Source: Bacteroidaceae bacterium (GTDB lineage: Bacteria > Bacteroidota > Bacteroidia > Bacteroidales > Bacteroidaceae). From it: a stretch of DNA of 64,000 nucleotides. Position 1 is the stretch's first letter, and every line of letters starts with the position of its first letter. The stretch lies in contig JAKSLM010000005.1 in assembly GCA_024401225.1 (NCBI GenBank), forward strand, positions 26,334-90,333, in the 5' to 3' direction. A program made the position numbers and the translations under genes. This document shows, one piece after another, positions 34,009 through 41,591 of this stretch. Under the pieces are notes generated by a model. The model was not told the DNA's origin. It did no database searches and was given only the letters and a program-made list of their open reading frames with translations.

Positions 34009-35289
34009 ATGATGCAGCCCGTTGACAGATGCGATTACACTCCTGGACAAGTTATCGATGGAAAGTTCACCGTGACTAAAATTCTGGGAGAAGGTACATA
34101 CGGCAAGGTTTACCGTGTGAGTGATAGCTGTGGGCGGGACTGTGCGTTGAAAATTCTCAGACTTTGGGAAGTTCCACCTGACATTAGAGAGGCGTTGATG
34201 CAACGTTTCGAGATGGAATTCAAAACTGGACAGATAGACAGCCAGTATCTTGTACGTTCGTTAGCATATGGAACGGTTGGCGGAAATCCTTACATTGTCA
34301 TGGAATTCTGTACAGGAGGTGACCTTGAACCTTTACTTGGTACTGGTGATTCCTCTATTCCATCGTACTGCCGACATATTCTATATGGTTTGGATGCACT
34401 TCATAAGAATGCAAAAGTACACAGAGACTTAAAGCCTGAAAATGTCCTGATAAAGGCAAGTGGAGAGGCTGCGTTGACAGATTTCGGCATAGCGGGGGAT
34501 CGAAACCACCGCATGACGCAGCGCAACATCTTTGGCAAGCCAAATCAGATTTTCGGAACCTATGCGTATATGCCTCCAGAGCAAGTGAATAGAGCGCGTG
34601 GAGAGGCAACGGTTCTCCCGACAACTGATATATGGTCTTTTGGCGTTCTTGCCTACCAGTTGCTTACAGGTTGTTTGCCATTTGGAAAATTGGAGAATCA
34701 CAATGATCTTGCCAATTACCAGATGCGAGGTAAAAAAGGCGAATGGTCTCGTAGTCCGTTAATGAACATCCCCGATGGAGACGCATGGTCAAGTGTAATA
34801 AGCGGATGTCTGGTTCCAGACTATAAGAAGCGCTTCCAATGCGTTGACGAGGTACTGAGATATATGCCTGCTTCATCCTCCAATACGAAACCGCGACCTA
34901 ACATTGGATATCAGCCTCCTCAATCCCCACAAGGCTACTCTCTGCATGTAATGCAAGGCGATGACTACGGGAAGGTGTTCAAATTGTCGGAAATTGCAAA
35001 CACGAATGGAAGACTTCTGACAATGGGAAGGCAATGGGACAATAAACTTTTTGTCAAAGAAATCAGCAGTGCTTTAATTTCACGTTATCACTGTACCGTA
35101 GAATTAGGGCAAAATAGTAATGAATGGATAGTACGCGACGGTCAGTGGAATGTTGAGGCACGACAATGGAAGCGATCCACAAATGGGACGTATGTAAATT
35201 CGCAGGAAGTCACAGAGCACGGATACTATCTGAATGTTGGTGACATAATAACAATTGGAGACACAAAACTAAGATTTGAACTTTATTAA
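34009..35289 (+). CDS. Ser/Thr protein kinase 2 with C-terminal FHA domain
   Basis: 426 residues, no membrane segment. The kinase domain (about 15-285) has L-G-E-G-T-Y-G-K-V-Y, A-L-K, the standard catalytic loop H-R-D-L-K-P-E-N-V-L (138-147), D-F-G and Y-M-P-P-E. The C-terminal FHA domain (about 310-426) is canonical: M-G-R, I-S-R-Y-H-C and S-T-N-G-T-Y-V-N. It is the only RD-type kinase of the three and the only soluble one. A kinase fused to a phosphothreonine reader can bind its own or another kinase's product, so it may sit downstream of kinases 1 and 3. Five bp after the zinc-ribbon gene. Confidence 0.92.
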   Translation: MMQPVDRCDYTPGQVIDGKFTVTKILGEGTYGKVYRVSDSCGRDCALKILRLWEVPPDIREALMQRFEMEFKTGQIDSQYLVRSLAYGTVGGNPYIVMEFCTGGDLEPLLGTGDSSIPSYCRHILYGLDALHKNAKVHRDLKPENVLIKASGEAALTDFGIAGDRNHRMTQRNIFGKPNQIFGTYAYMPPEQVNRARGEATVLPTTDIWSFGVLAYQLLTGCLPFGKLENHNDLANYQMRGKKGEWSRSPLMNIPDGDAWSSVISGCLVPDYKKRFQCVDEVLRYMPASSSNTKPRPNIGYQPPQSPQGYSLHVMQGDDYGKVFKLSEIANTNGRLLTMGRQWDNKLFVKEISSALISRYHCTVELGQNSNEWIVRDGQWNVEARQWKRSTNGTYVNSQEVTEHGYYLNVGDIITIGDTKLRFELY

Positions 35290-35316
35290 TTATTTAATAA
35301 CTTTAATTATTAATTT

Positions 35317-36996
35317 ATGGATACACAGAATTACAAAAGAACTGTTGCCGGCTCTGTAGGAGCTGGTATGGGAGCCATTTTTAATGGTTCTGGCCGTACG
35401 TATTACATCCTTGAGCACAAGACTTCTTCACAGTACCACCATGCGGGTGAGTCACAAAAGATTATTGTAGACCAGATTGAACTTGGTCGAGATGGCAGCT
35501 GTCAGGTTCGTTTTGACGAATCTTTTGGAACAGTAAGCCGCAAACATGCAGCTATTGCGAAAGAAGGTGATAACTACAAGCTCATTCACCTTTCACAGTC
35601 AAATCCAACACTGGTGAATGGTCAGCCAATCAATGGCACATATTACCTCCAGAGCGGTGATGAAATTCAACTTTCTGCAGGTGGTCCTCGTCTTGGCTTC
35701 ATCGTACCACAAGGACGACAGGCGATGACTTCAAGCATCGGATTGACAGAACGTATGAATCTTTTCCGTCAGCAGGCTCTCCGTCCTTACCGCACAGCAA
35801 TCATCGCACTCTGTACATTGCTTGTTCTCGCTGTAGCAGGTCTTGGTGCATGGAACTGGAAAATCTCATCTGACAATGCTGCGCTTCAGCAGGAGCTCAT
35901 GCTTCTTAGTGCTAAAACTGACTCTTTGGAAAGCGTGCGTTCTGCAATCGAAAACCAGTTGGCTGCAGACCCAGAGAATCAAGAACTCAAGAACCAGCTG
36001 GCAAATGTCGATCAGCAGATTCAGACTACAAGAGAACGCGTAATAACTATTAACAGAGTTATTCGTGAGTCTGCACCATCATCATCTTCTTCTGCAAAGT
36101 CAGTAACATACAATGATGACGACGATGACGAGGCAGATGATGAGGCATACTCTGCTGCAGGAAACTCTAACGCAAGCAATACTACTGTCACTCAGGATGA
36201 ACCAGGTGCACAGAACGATATTGCAAACTACACAGATTGTGTATACAGTCTTAAGATTGATAATATCAAGGTTTCATATAATGGAATCGACATCAAGCAC
36301 GGTGTTGCAAATCCTGGTATCGTAGGCAATGGATTCCTTATCAGCAATGGTAACTTTGTAACAGCACGTCAGAATGTGCAGCCATGGATATATTCAGGCG
36401 TTATAACAGACGGTGCTTGGCGTGAAGAGCTTGCACAGTGGTTTGCGTGCGGTTGCGACATTGAGATCCAGTACAGTGCTTATAGTTCAACAGGTACTGC
36501 AAACAAGATTACATTCTCGAGCCGTGACTTTGAACATCCTGCAGACTATGTAACAAAAGAGATTGAGATTAAGAAGGAAATTCGCACTATCTTGAAGAAC
36601 AATGGATTCAAGATCGAATATTTGAAGAGCTATCGCAGAAGCTATTCACAGTTCGCAGAGTCTTCTTCATGCTATGCAATCATCCGTAATCTTGCAAATA
36701 CCGGAATCCCAACAAGCAACAAGACACTTGAAGGCGGTCATCAGGTTAAGATTGCAGGATATGAGGGTCAGACAAACGTTCATAACCTTACAAGCTTCCG
36801 TTATCTCACTTCGACAACAAACTACAAGGATACAAATAACGGCACATTCATCCTTCAGGATGGTAACAACAATATTGGATATCTTGGTTCTCCAGCATTT
36901 ATCCAGTTGGAAGACAAGAGCTACAAGGTTGTTGGCGTATATGTAGGCTCACTCTTCGGTCAGCCACGTATCGTTCCAATTTCAAGATGTTACTAA
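35317..36996 (+). CDS. Membrane FHA protein with degenerate trypsin-like domain
   Basis: 559 residues. A cytoplasmic FHA domain (about 45-135; L-G-R, V-S-R-K-H-A, V-N-G) is canonical. One membrane helix (about 159-180) follows, then a coiled coil (185-245) and an Asp/Ser-rich linker (250-300). The C-terminal 250 residues have trypsin-fold landmarks: G-N-G-F-L-I-S-N-G-N-F-V-T-A near the His site and G-Y-L-G-S-P-A-F near the Ser site. But His is replaced by Gln352 and the catalytic Ser by Leu523, so this is a pseudoprotease, probably a periplasmic binding domain. It could link outside binding to an inside phosphothreonine reader. Confidence 0.8.
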   Translation: MDTQNYKRTVAGSVGAGMGAIFNGSGRTYYILEHKTSSQYHHAGESQKIIVDQIELGRDGSCQVRFDESFGTVSRKHAAIAKEGDNYKLIHLSQSNPTLVNGQPINGTYYLQSGDEIQLSAGGPRLGFIVPQGRQAMTSSIGLTERMNLFRQQALRPYRTAIIALCTLLVLAVAGLGAWNWKISSDNAALQQELMLLSAKTDSLESVRSAIENQLAADPENQELKNQLANVDQQIQTTRERVITINRVIRESAPSSSSSAKSVTYNDDDDDEADDEAYSAAGNSNASNTTVTQDEPGAQNDIANYTDCVYSLKIDNIKVSYNGIDIKHGVANPGIVGNGFLISNGNFVTARQNVQPWIYSGVITDGAWREELAQWFACGCDIEIQYSAYSSTGTANKITFSSRDFEHPADYVTKEIEIKKEIRTILKNNGFKIEYLKSYRRSYSQFAESSSCYAIIRNLANTGIPTSNKTLEGGHQVKIAGYEGQTNVHNLTSFRYLTSTTNYKDTNNGTFILQDGNNNIGYLGSPAFIQLEDKSYKVVGVYVGSLFGQPRIVPISRCY

Positions 36997-37016
36997 TCTA
37001 ACATACACTTTCTTTA

Positions 37017-37051
37017 CTTATCTCCGTGATGATTTTCATCATGGGGATAAG
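37017..37051 (+). terminator. Intra-operon hairpin before the PP2C gene
   Basis: A 16-bp stem (CTTATCTCCGTGATGA with TCATCATGGGGATAAG, two wobble pairs) and T-rich loop in the largest gap of the operon. There is no T-run after it on the plus strand, so partial termination or mRNA stabilisation is as likely as full termination. Confidence 0.6.
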
Positions 37052-37079
37052 TATAAAAACACTTAGCCCACATACTATT

Positions 37080-38048
37080 ATGTCAACAATACAAATTCAA
37101 TTAGCTGCATCTACAGACGTAGGTTTAGTACGTAAAAACAACGAAGACGACTTTACTGTATGTCCTGATCTGTCTGCGCCAAACTGGTCTATTAATGAAA
37201 CACCAGAGTATATTCCATTGGGCGAATATGGAACATTGCTTGTTGTTGCAGATGGTATGGGAGGTGCAAATGCTGGTGAAGTGGCATCTTCTATAACAAT
37301 CAGTACCATACAAGAAGTATTCACGCCCGATAAAATAGCAGAAGTATTAAAGGACAAGTCACGCATAGCTTCATTCCTTACTGATGTTGTAAAAACAGCA
37401 AACAAGAACATCGTCAAGCATAGTAAGGAAGACTGCAGTACAAAAGGTATGGGAACCACTATTGTGCTTGCGTGGATACTTGATACAAGAGCATACGTGG
37501 CATGGTGTGGAGATAGTCGCTGTTATGTATTTAATCCAAATGTGGGCTTTAGCAGACTGTCCAAAGACCACTCGTTTGTACAGGAACTTGTGGATAAAGG
37601 CGAACTTGATCCAGAGATGGCATTTGACCATCCATACAGCAATGTTATAACCCGGTGCCTTGGAGACACGGAAGGAGAAACGGAGCCAGACATCCGCATA
37701 TACCAACTACATGATGGTGACACACTTCTGTTATGTAGCGATGGTCTTTGCGGTTATTGTCGCGATGAACAGATATCTGAGATTGTTCTTGACAACCAGG
37801 AGGACATGATTGAATGCAAGAACAAACTCATCAATGCAGCTTTAGCAGAAGGAGGATATGACAATGTCACTGTTGCTATGGCAAAAGTGAAAATTCCAGA
37901 CGAAGCAATGCCTGAACCAGACATGAACAGTACCCTTAATCCTCGTCTTCGTAGAAAGGGCTTGCCGCGTTTTTTTTTCTTTTTTGTTTTAGTTGCTTGT
38001 GTGATTGCATGGCTATACTATAACGGATTCAAGATTCCTTCATTATAA
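37080..38048 (+). CDS. PP2C-family Ser/Thr phosphatase with C-terminal membrane anchor
   Basis: 322 residues from the ATG at 37080; the longer frame would run through the hairpin at 37017-37051. PP2C motifs are complete: N-N-E-D-D-F, V-A-D-G-M-G-G-A-N-A-G-E, G-D-S-R, L-L-C-S-D-G-L and G-G-Y-D-N-V-T-V, giving all metal-binding Asp residues. A basic stretch and one membrane helix (about 297-316) end the protein, so the catalytic domain is tethered on the inside. It would remove phosphates placed by the kinases. The codons for the helix start contain runs of nine and six T. Kinase 3 follows after 9 bp. Confidence 0.92.
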   Translation: MSTIQIQLAASTDVGLVRKNNEDDFTVCPDLSAPNWSINETPEYIPLGEYGTLLVVADGMGGANAGEVASSITISTIQEVFTPDKIAEVLKDKSRIASFLTDVVKTANKNIVKHSKEDCSTKGMGTTIVLAWILDTRAYVAWCGDSRCYVFNPNVGFSRLSKDHSFVQELVDKGELDPEMAFDHPYSNVITRCLGDTEGETEPDIRIYQLHDGDTLLLCSDGLCGYCRDEQISEIVLDNQEDMIECKNKLINAALAEGGYDNVTVAMAKVKIPDEAMPEPDMNSTLNPRLRRKGLPRFFFFFVLVACVIAWLYYNGFKIPSL

Positions 38049-38057
38049 CGTAATTAT

Positions 38058-39698
38058 ATGGCGTTGTCGCTCAGCGAAAACATAATAATTGCCAATCGGT
38101 ATCAATTGAAGAAACGACTTGGTAATGGCAGTTTTGGTGAGGTTTGGTTAGCAGACGATATGCTTGCTAGCATTCCTGTTGCAGTTAAATTTTATGGGAC
38201 ATTGGACGATTCTGGCATATCGGAATTCCGTAAAGAATACCAAATAGCGTACAGTCTCAATCATCCAAATTTGTTGCATATTAACCAATTCGACGTATTC
38301 GAGAACTGTCCGTGTCTTGTTATGCCATATTGCCAGCAAGGTTCTGTGGCAAACAAAACCGGAAAGCTAACAGAAACGGAAGTATGGGAGATACTACGAG
38401 ATATCTCAAATGGTTTGTCGTATTTACATGAGCAAACTCCTGCTATAATACATCAGGACATAAAGCCTGACAATATTCTAATCTCAAATGAAGGACATTA
38501 TGTAATATCTGATTTTGGTGTTAGCAAGAAGGTTACATCAACATTTATTCGCTCCAAAAGCAGCGAACAGGTTTCATCTGGAACTTTGGCCTATATGGGA
38601 CCGGAACATTTCTCCGCAGAAAACATTGGCGTGTCTTGCAAAACCGATATTTGGGCTTTAGGAATGACAATATACGAGCTTGTGACTGGTGATGTGCTTT
38701 GGAATGGTCAAGGAGGATGCGCACAGGTGAATGGTGCACAGATTCCATACAATACTAATAATGTTTCAAGTGAACTATCACAGATTCTTAATGCCTGCCT
38801 TAGAATAAACCCTACGGATAGACCAAGTGCGCAGGAAATATTTAATTACTCTTGTAAAATATTAAGCAATGACCGTCGTCTTTTCAACAATGTCGACAAT
38901 TCACATATCCAATATGCAAGTAATCCTGTAGGTAACGCTTCTTACAAACTCCCTGAATCGAGTAAAAAATCAATAGAACGTTTTTCTTGGATAAAGGTAG
39001 CATCAATTTGTGCATTCTTGTTCGTTGCTTTTTTGATAGTAATGGGCGCTATATCGGTGTTTAGAAGTGTTACAGAAAATAACGATTTCGTAGATTGCAA
39101 GACATTAGAAGATTATCGGCACTTTATTGAAAAGTATCCCGATTCCGAGAGAAAGTCTTTTGTGTTGGGAAAAATCAAATTAATGGAGCAAAATAATGCT
39201 GTTACTATACATCCTCAAAATGTACAACAAACAATCGAAAAAAATAATGCAAAGGCTTCTCAGACTCCAAGGCACGAAACAATAATGTATAAAGAGAAGT
39301 CACATGGCAAAGACCAACAAATAGAAAAAAACACCACAGAAATCTCACAAGATCAAGTCCAAAATCAAACAGAATACAATACATTTGCGGCATGTCAAAC
39401 TATCGATGATTATATTCGCTATTTAAGTAGTTACCCCAAGGGAGTATATTATAGCGAAGCGCGAGCACGAATAGCTCAGATAGAACAGGAAACTAATAAC
39501 TCAAGAGTTCAAGAGAATAACGAGCACATACCGTCAACTCGAGTGAACTACACCCGTGATACAGAAACTATAAGGAACTCAACTATACATCGGCCGCAAA
39601 ACAGTAGAATGCCTGTTCAGCATAATGTCTCCCGTCGTGGTCCAAATAGAAGCGGGGATAACAGTACATACTTAAGATCACGTAGTGGGAGAAGATAA
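38058..39698 (+). CDS. Ser/Thr protein kinase 3, membrane-anchored, HQD type
   Basis: 546 residues. The kinase domain (about 12-275) is close to kinase 1: L-G-N-G-S-F-G-E-V-W, V-A-V-K, H-Q-D-I-K-P-D-N-I-L (132-141), D-F-G, G-T-L-A-Y-M-G-P-E. The catalytic loop has Gln instead of Arg. One membrane helix (about 312-334) follows. The outside part holds two copies of a roughly 35-residue helical repeat (F-V-D-C-K-T-L-E-D-Y... and F-A-A-C-Q-T-I-D-D-Y..., each ending in a Y-P turn and a basic helix). A polar Asn/Arg-rich tail ends in R-S-R-S-G-R-R. Last gene of the operon; probably a duplicate of kinase 1. Confidence 0.9.
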   Translation: MALSLSENIIIANRYQLKKRLGNGSFGEVWLADDMLASIPVAVKFYGTLDDSGISEFRKEYQIAYSLNHPNLLHINQFDVFENCPCLVMPYCQQGSVANKTGKLTETEVWEILRDISNGLSYLHEQTPAIIHQDIKPDNILISNEGHYVISDFGVSKKVTSTFIRSKSSEQVSSGTLAYMGPEHFSAENIGVSCKTDIWALGMTIYELVTGDVLWNGQGGCAQVNGAQIPYNTNNVSSELSQILNACLRINPTDRPSAQEIFNYSCKILSNDRRLFNNVDNSHIQYASNPVGNASYKLPESSKKSIERFSWIKVASICAFLFVAFLIVMGAISVFRSVTENNDFVDCKTLEDYRHFIEKYPDSERKSFVLGKIKLMEQNNAVTIHPQNVQQTIEKNNAKASQTPRHETIMYKEKSHGKDQQIEKNTTEISQDQVQNQTEYNTFAACQTIDDYIRYLSSYPKGVYYSEARARIAQIEQETNNSRVQENNEHIPSTRVNYTRDTETIRNSTIHRPQNSRMPVQHNVSRRGPNRSGDNSTYLRSRSGRR

Positions 39699-39797
39699 TA
39701 CATATAGTTTGTGAATGTATTACATATCGCATCTATCGTTTTCTTGTACATTAAATATTGACAACAACTCACCAAGAAAAATGGGAGGTCCATCCCG

Positions 39798-39854
39798 ATA
39801 TAATGAATAAAGTCTGGCTCGTGGAGTCAGACTTTATTCGTTTGTATGGATTGG
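39798..39854 (-). repeat. 57-bp palindromic element, copy 1 (inverted)
   Basis: Read on the minus strand it matches 59622-59678 at 55 of 57 positions. The core is an AATAAAGTCTG... stem with its complement, so it also serves as a convergent terminator for kinase 3 and the TPR protein gene. Confidence 0.88.
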
Positions 39855-39859
39855 TGTGT

Positions 39860-41551
39860 TTACTTTACGTATTTCTCAAGGAGCTCTTTGGCGGTTTCGT
39901 CGCCCATGTCGACTGCCTTCTGTAGGTTCTGCTTGCCAAGTGCCTTGTCGCCTTTCTGCACTTGCGCATAGCCCATGATGCGGTAGGCATCGGAGAGCTG
40001 ATCGTTGAGGCGTAGAGCCTGTTGGCACGCTTCGATGCAGTCGTCGGTCTGGCCGAAGCGGAGGGTCATGCCTGCCTTCTCTATGAGGTAGAGTGGATTG
40101 TTAGGGGCAAGGGTGATGGCGCTGAGGATGTCGTCGAGCGCCTGCTGGTACATGTGGGCCTCCATCTCAATCTGGCAACGGTCGTAGTAGAAGATGTCGC
40201 TGACCTTGCTGTTGACAAGGTATGCGTACTGGTTGTAGTCGGCTACCGCCTGGCGGTATTTGCCTGAACGGGCGTAGAGCTGGCCACGGCGCAGCACGTA
40301 GTTGGCTGCATCGCCAGGAAGGGGATCGCCAAAGCTTGCGATGGCGCTGTCGAGCGGAGTGATGATGTCGGCAACGGAGTCGCCACGTGCCTCACGCACG
40401 GTGCTGATGGCATAGAGGAAGGCAGGATTGCTTGCCTCGGCATAGAGTGCCTCGTAGATGGCGAGGGCGGCATCGTTTTCACCACGGGCTGTGAGAATGA
40501 TGGCTTTGTGATTTTTGTAGGTGATGAGTTCGTTGGCATCGGTCTGGAGCTCGATGGCACGGTCTACGTACTCCTGTGCCACTTCCCATGTCCATGCGGC
40601 ATATTCCGGCTGTGGTGCGTAGCGAAGCTTGTTGTAGATGCTGAGCGAGACGTTGTAGTTGCCTGCTGCCTTGTCGTCTACGAGTTCGAGGTAGCGCTTG
40701 AGGTCGGCATCGGCCTCATCGAAGCGGTTGAGGTCGATGAGTGGGGTGCTGCGTCGATAGTAGGCTTCTGCATTGTTAGGGAAGGTTGCGACAAAGCGGT
40801 TCATGATGTCCATGTATTCTGCATTGCCCGCTGTGCGCGACTTGAAGTATGTGTAGACGAGGGTCTCCTCAAGTGTCTCAGGCAACCCCTTAGGGATGTT
40901 GATGCTCTCGAGGGCGAGGGTGGCTGAACGGCTGCTGATGGCCTTGATGGCAAGTTCTTCGCGGAAGCGGATGTCGAGTCCGTAACTCTTGCCGCCTACT
41001 GATGGCTGGAGAATGCCCACAAGTTCGCCGTTGGCATTGAAGAGAGGTGAACCTACGTAGCTGTCGCCCATGTCGGACGAGAATGCATAGTATGAGTACT
41101 TGTCGAGGATAGGCGAGGTGGACTCAACGGTAGATGCGGGGCATGAGCCCTGCTTCTGCTTTGCATAGCAGAGGGCGTAGACTGCTCCCGACTCAGAGAC
41201 TACGGATGCAGATGGGGTAAGCATAGCGTTGCCCTTGGTGTTGACGCGGAAGCGAACCACGGAGTAGGTGTCGTCGGCTCCGAGGATGCAGTCGACCTCG
41301 GCCTGCTTGCCGTTCATATCGATGACGGAGGCCTTGCTGGCGTTCTTGAAGAGTGCATAGTCGGCAAGTGCCTCACCATCGGGACCGATGTAGAAGGCTG
41401 TACCGCTATGGAGTAGGTCGCCATTGGCATCGTAGGTGTTGAGTGAGATGATGGCTTTCTGTACTTTGCTTGCAAATTTAGGCGATGGCTGAAGCTGGGC
41501 AAATGTGCCAAGTGTGATGATCAGCGCTATGACTGTAGTGTAGAAACGCAT
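39860..41551 (-). CDS. Exported TPR protein with degenerate trypsin-like N-terminal domain
   Basis: 563 residues. A signal peptide (cut near T-F-A-Q, residue 19) is followed by a trypsin/DegP-like domain (about 30-205) and then tetratricopeptide repeats to the end (about 225-563), the last units being the clearest (A-L-D-D-I-L-S-A-I-T-L-A-P-N-N-P). The protease sites are lost: where DegP has N-Y-H, this has D-Y-A (Ala66), and where G-x-S-G-S-P is expected it has Y-V-G-S-P (Val166). It is likely a binding scaffold. It is convergent to the kinase operon, which also contains a degenerate protease domain. A CT-rich repeat separates it from recN. Confidence 0.78.
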   Translation of the reverse strand: MRFYTTVIALIITLGTFAQLQPSPKFASKVQKAIISLNTYDANGDLLHSGTAFYIGPDGEALADYALFKNASKASVIDMNGKQAEVDCILGADDTYSVVRFRVNTKGNAMLTPSASVVSESGAVYALCYAKQKQGSCPASTVESTSPILDKYSYYAFSSDMGDSYVGSPLFNANGELVGILQPSVGGKSYGLDIRFREELAIKAISSRSATLALESINIPKGLPETLEETLVYTYFKSRTAGNAEYMDIMNRFVATFPNNAEAYYRRSTPLIDLNRFDEADADLKRYLELVDDKAAGNYNVSLSIYNKLRYAPQPEYAAWTWEVAQEYVDRAIELQTDANELITYKNHKAIILTARGENDAALAIYEALYAEASNPAFLYAISTVREARGDSVADIITPLDSAIASFGDPLPGDAANYVLRRGQLYARSGKYRQAVADYNQYAYLVNSKVSDIFYYDRCQIEMEAHMYQQALDDILSAITLAPNNPLYLIEKAGMTLRFGQTDDCIEACQQALRLNDQLSDAYRIMGYAQVQKGDKALGKQNLQKAVDMGDETAKELLEKYVK

Positions 41552-41555
41552 AAAT

Positions 41556-41591
41556 GAGAGTTGAGAGGTTAGAGGTGAGAGGTTAGAGGTT
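41556..41591 (-). repeat. CT-rich repeat, copy C (on the minus strand)
   Basis: GA-rich on the plus strand, so CT-rich on the strand of its genes. It fills the gap between recN and the TPR protein gene and reaches the recN stop codon. Confidence 0.8.

Noticed and set aside
37026-37079. Upstream start for the PP2C phosphatase
   Set aside because: It would be translated through the hairpin at 37017-37051 and adds a non-PP2C segment.
37970-37985. T9 and T6 runs in the PP2C gene as a frameshift
   Set aside because: The frame is intact and the codons encode the start of a plausible membrane helix; slippage is possible but not shown.
29671-39698. Kinase/PP2C/FHA set as part of a type VI secretion locus
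   Set aside because: No Tss, Hcp, VgrG or ClpV gene is found in the window, and flanks are housekeeping genes.
28595-39860. Kinase island as an integrated element with att sites
   Set aside because: No integrase, tRNA or direct-repeat boundary was found; only a base-composition shift and hairpins at both edges.
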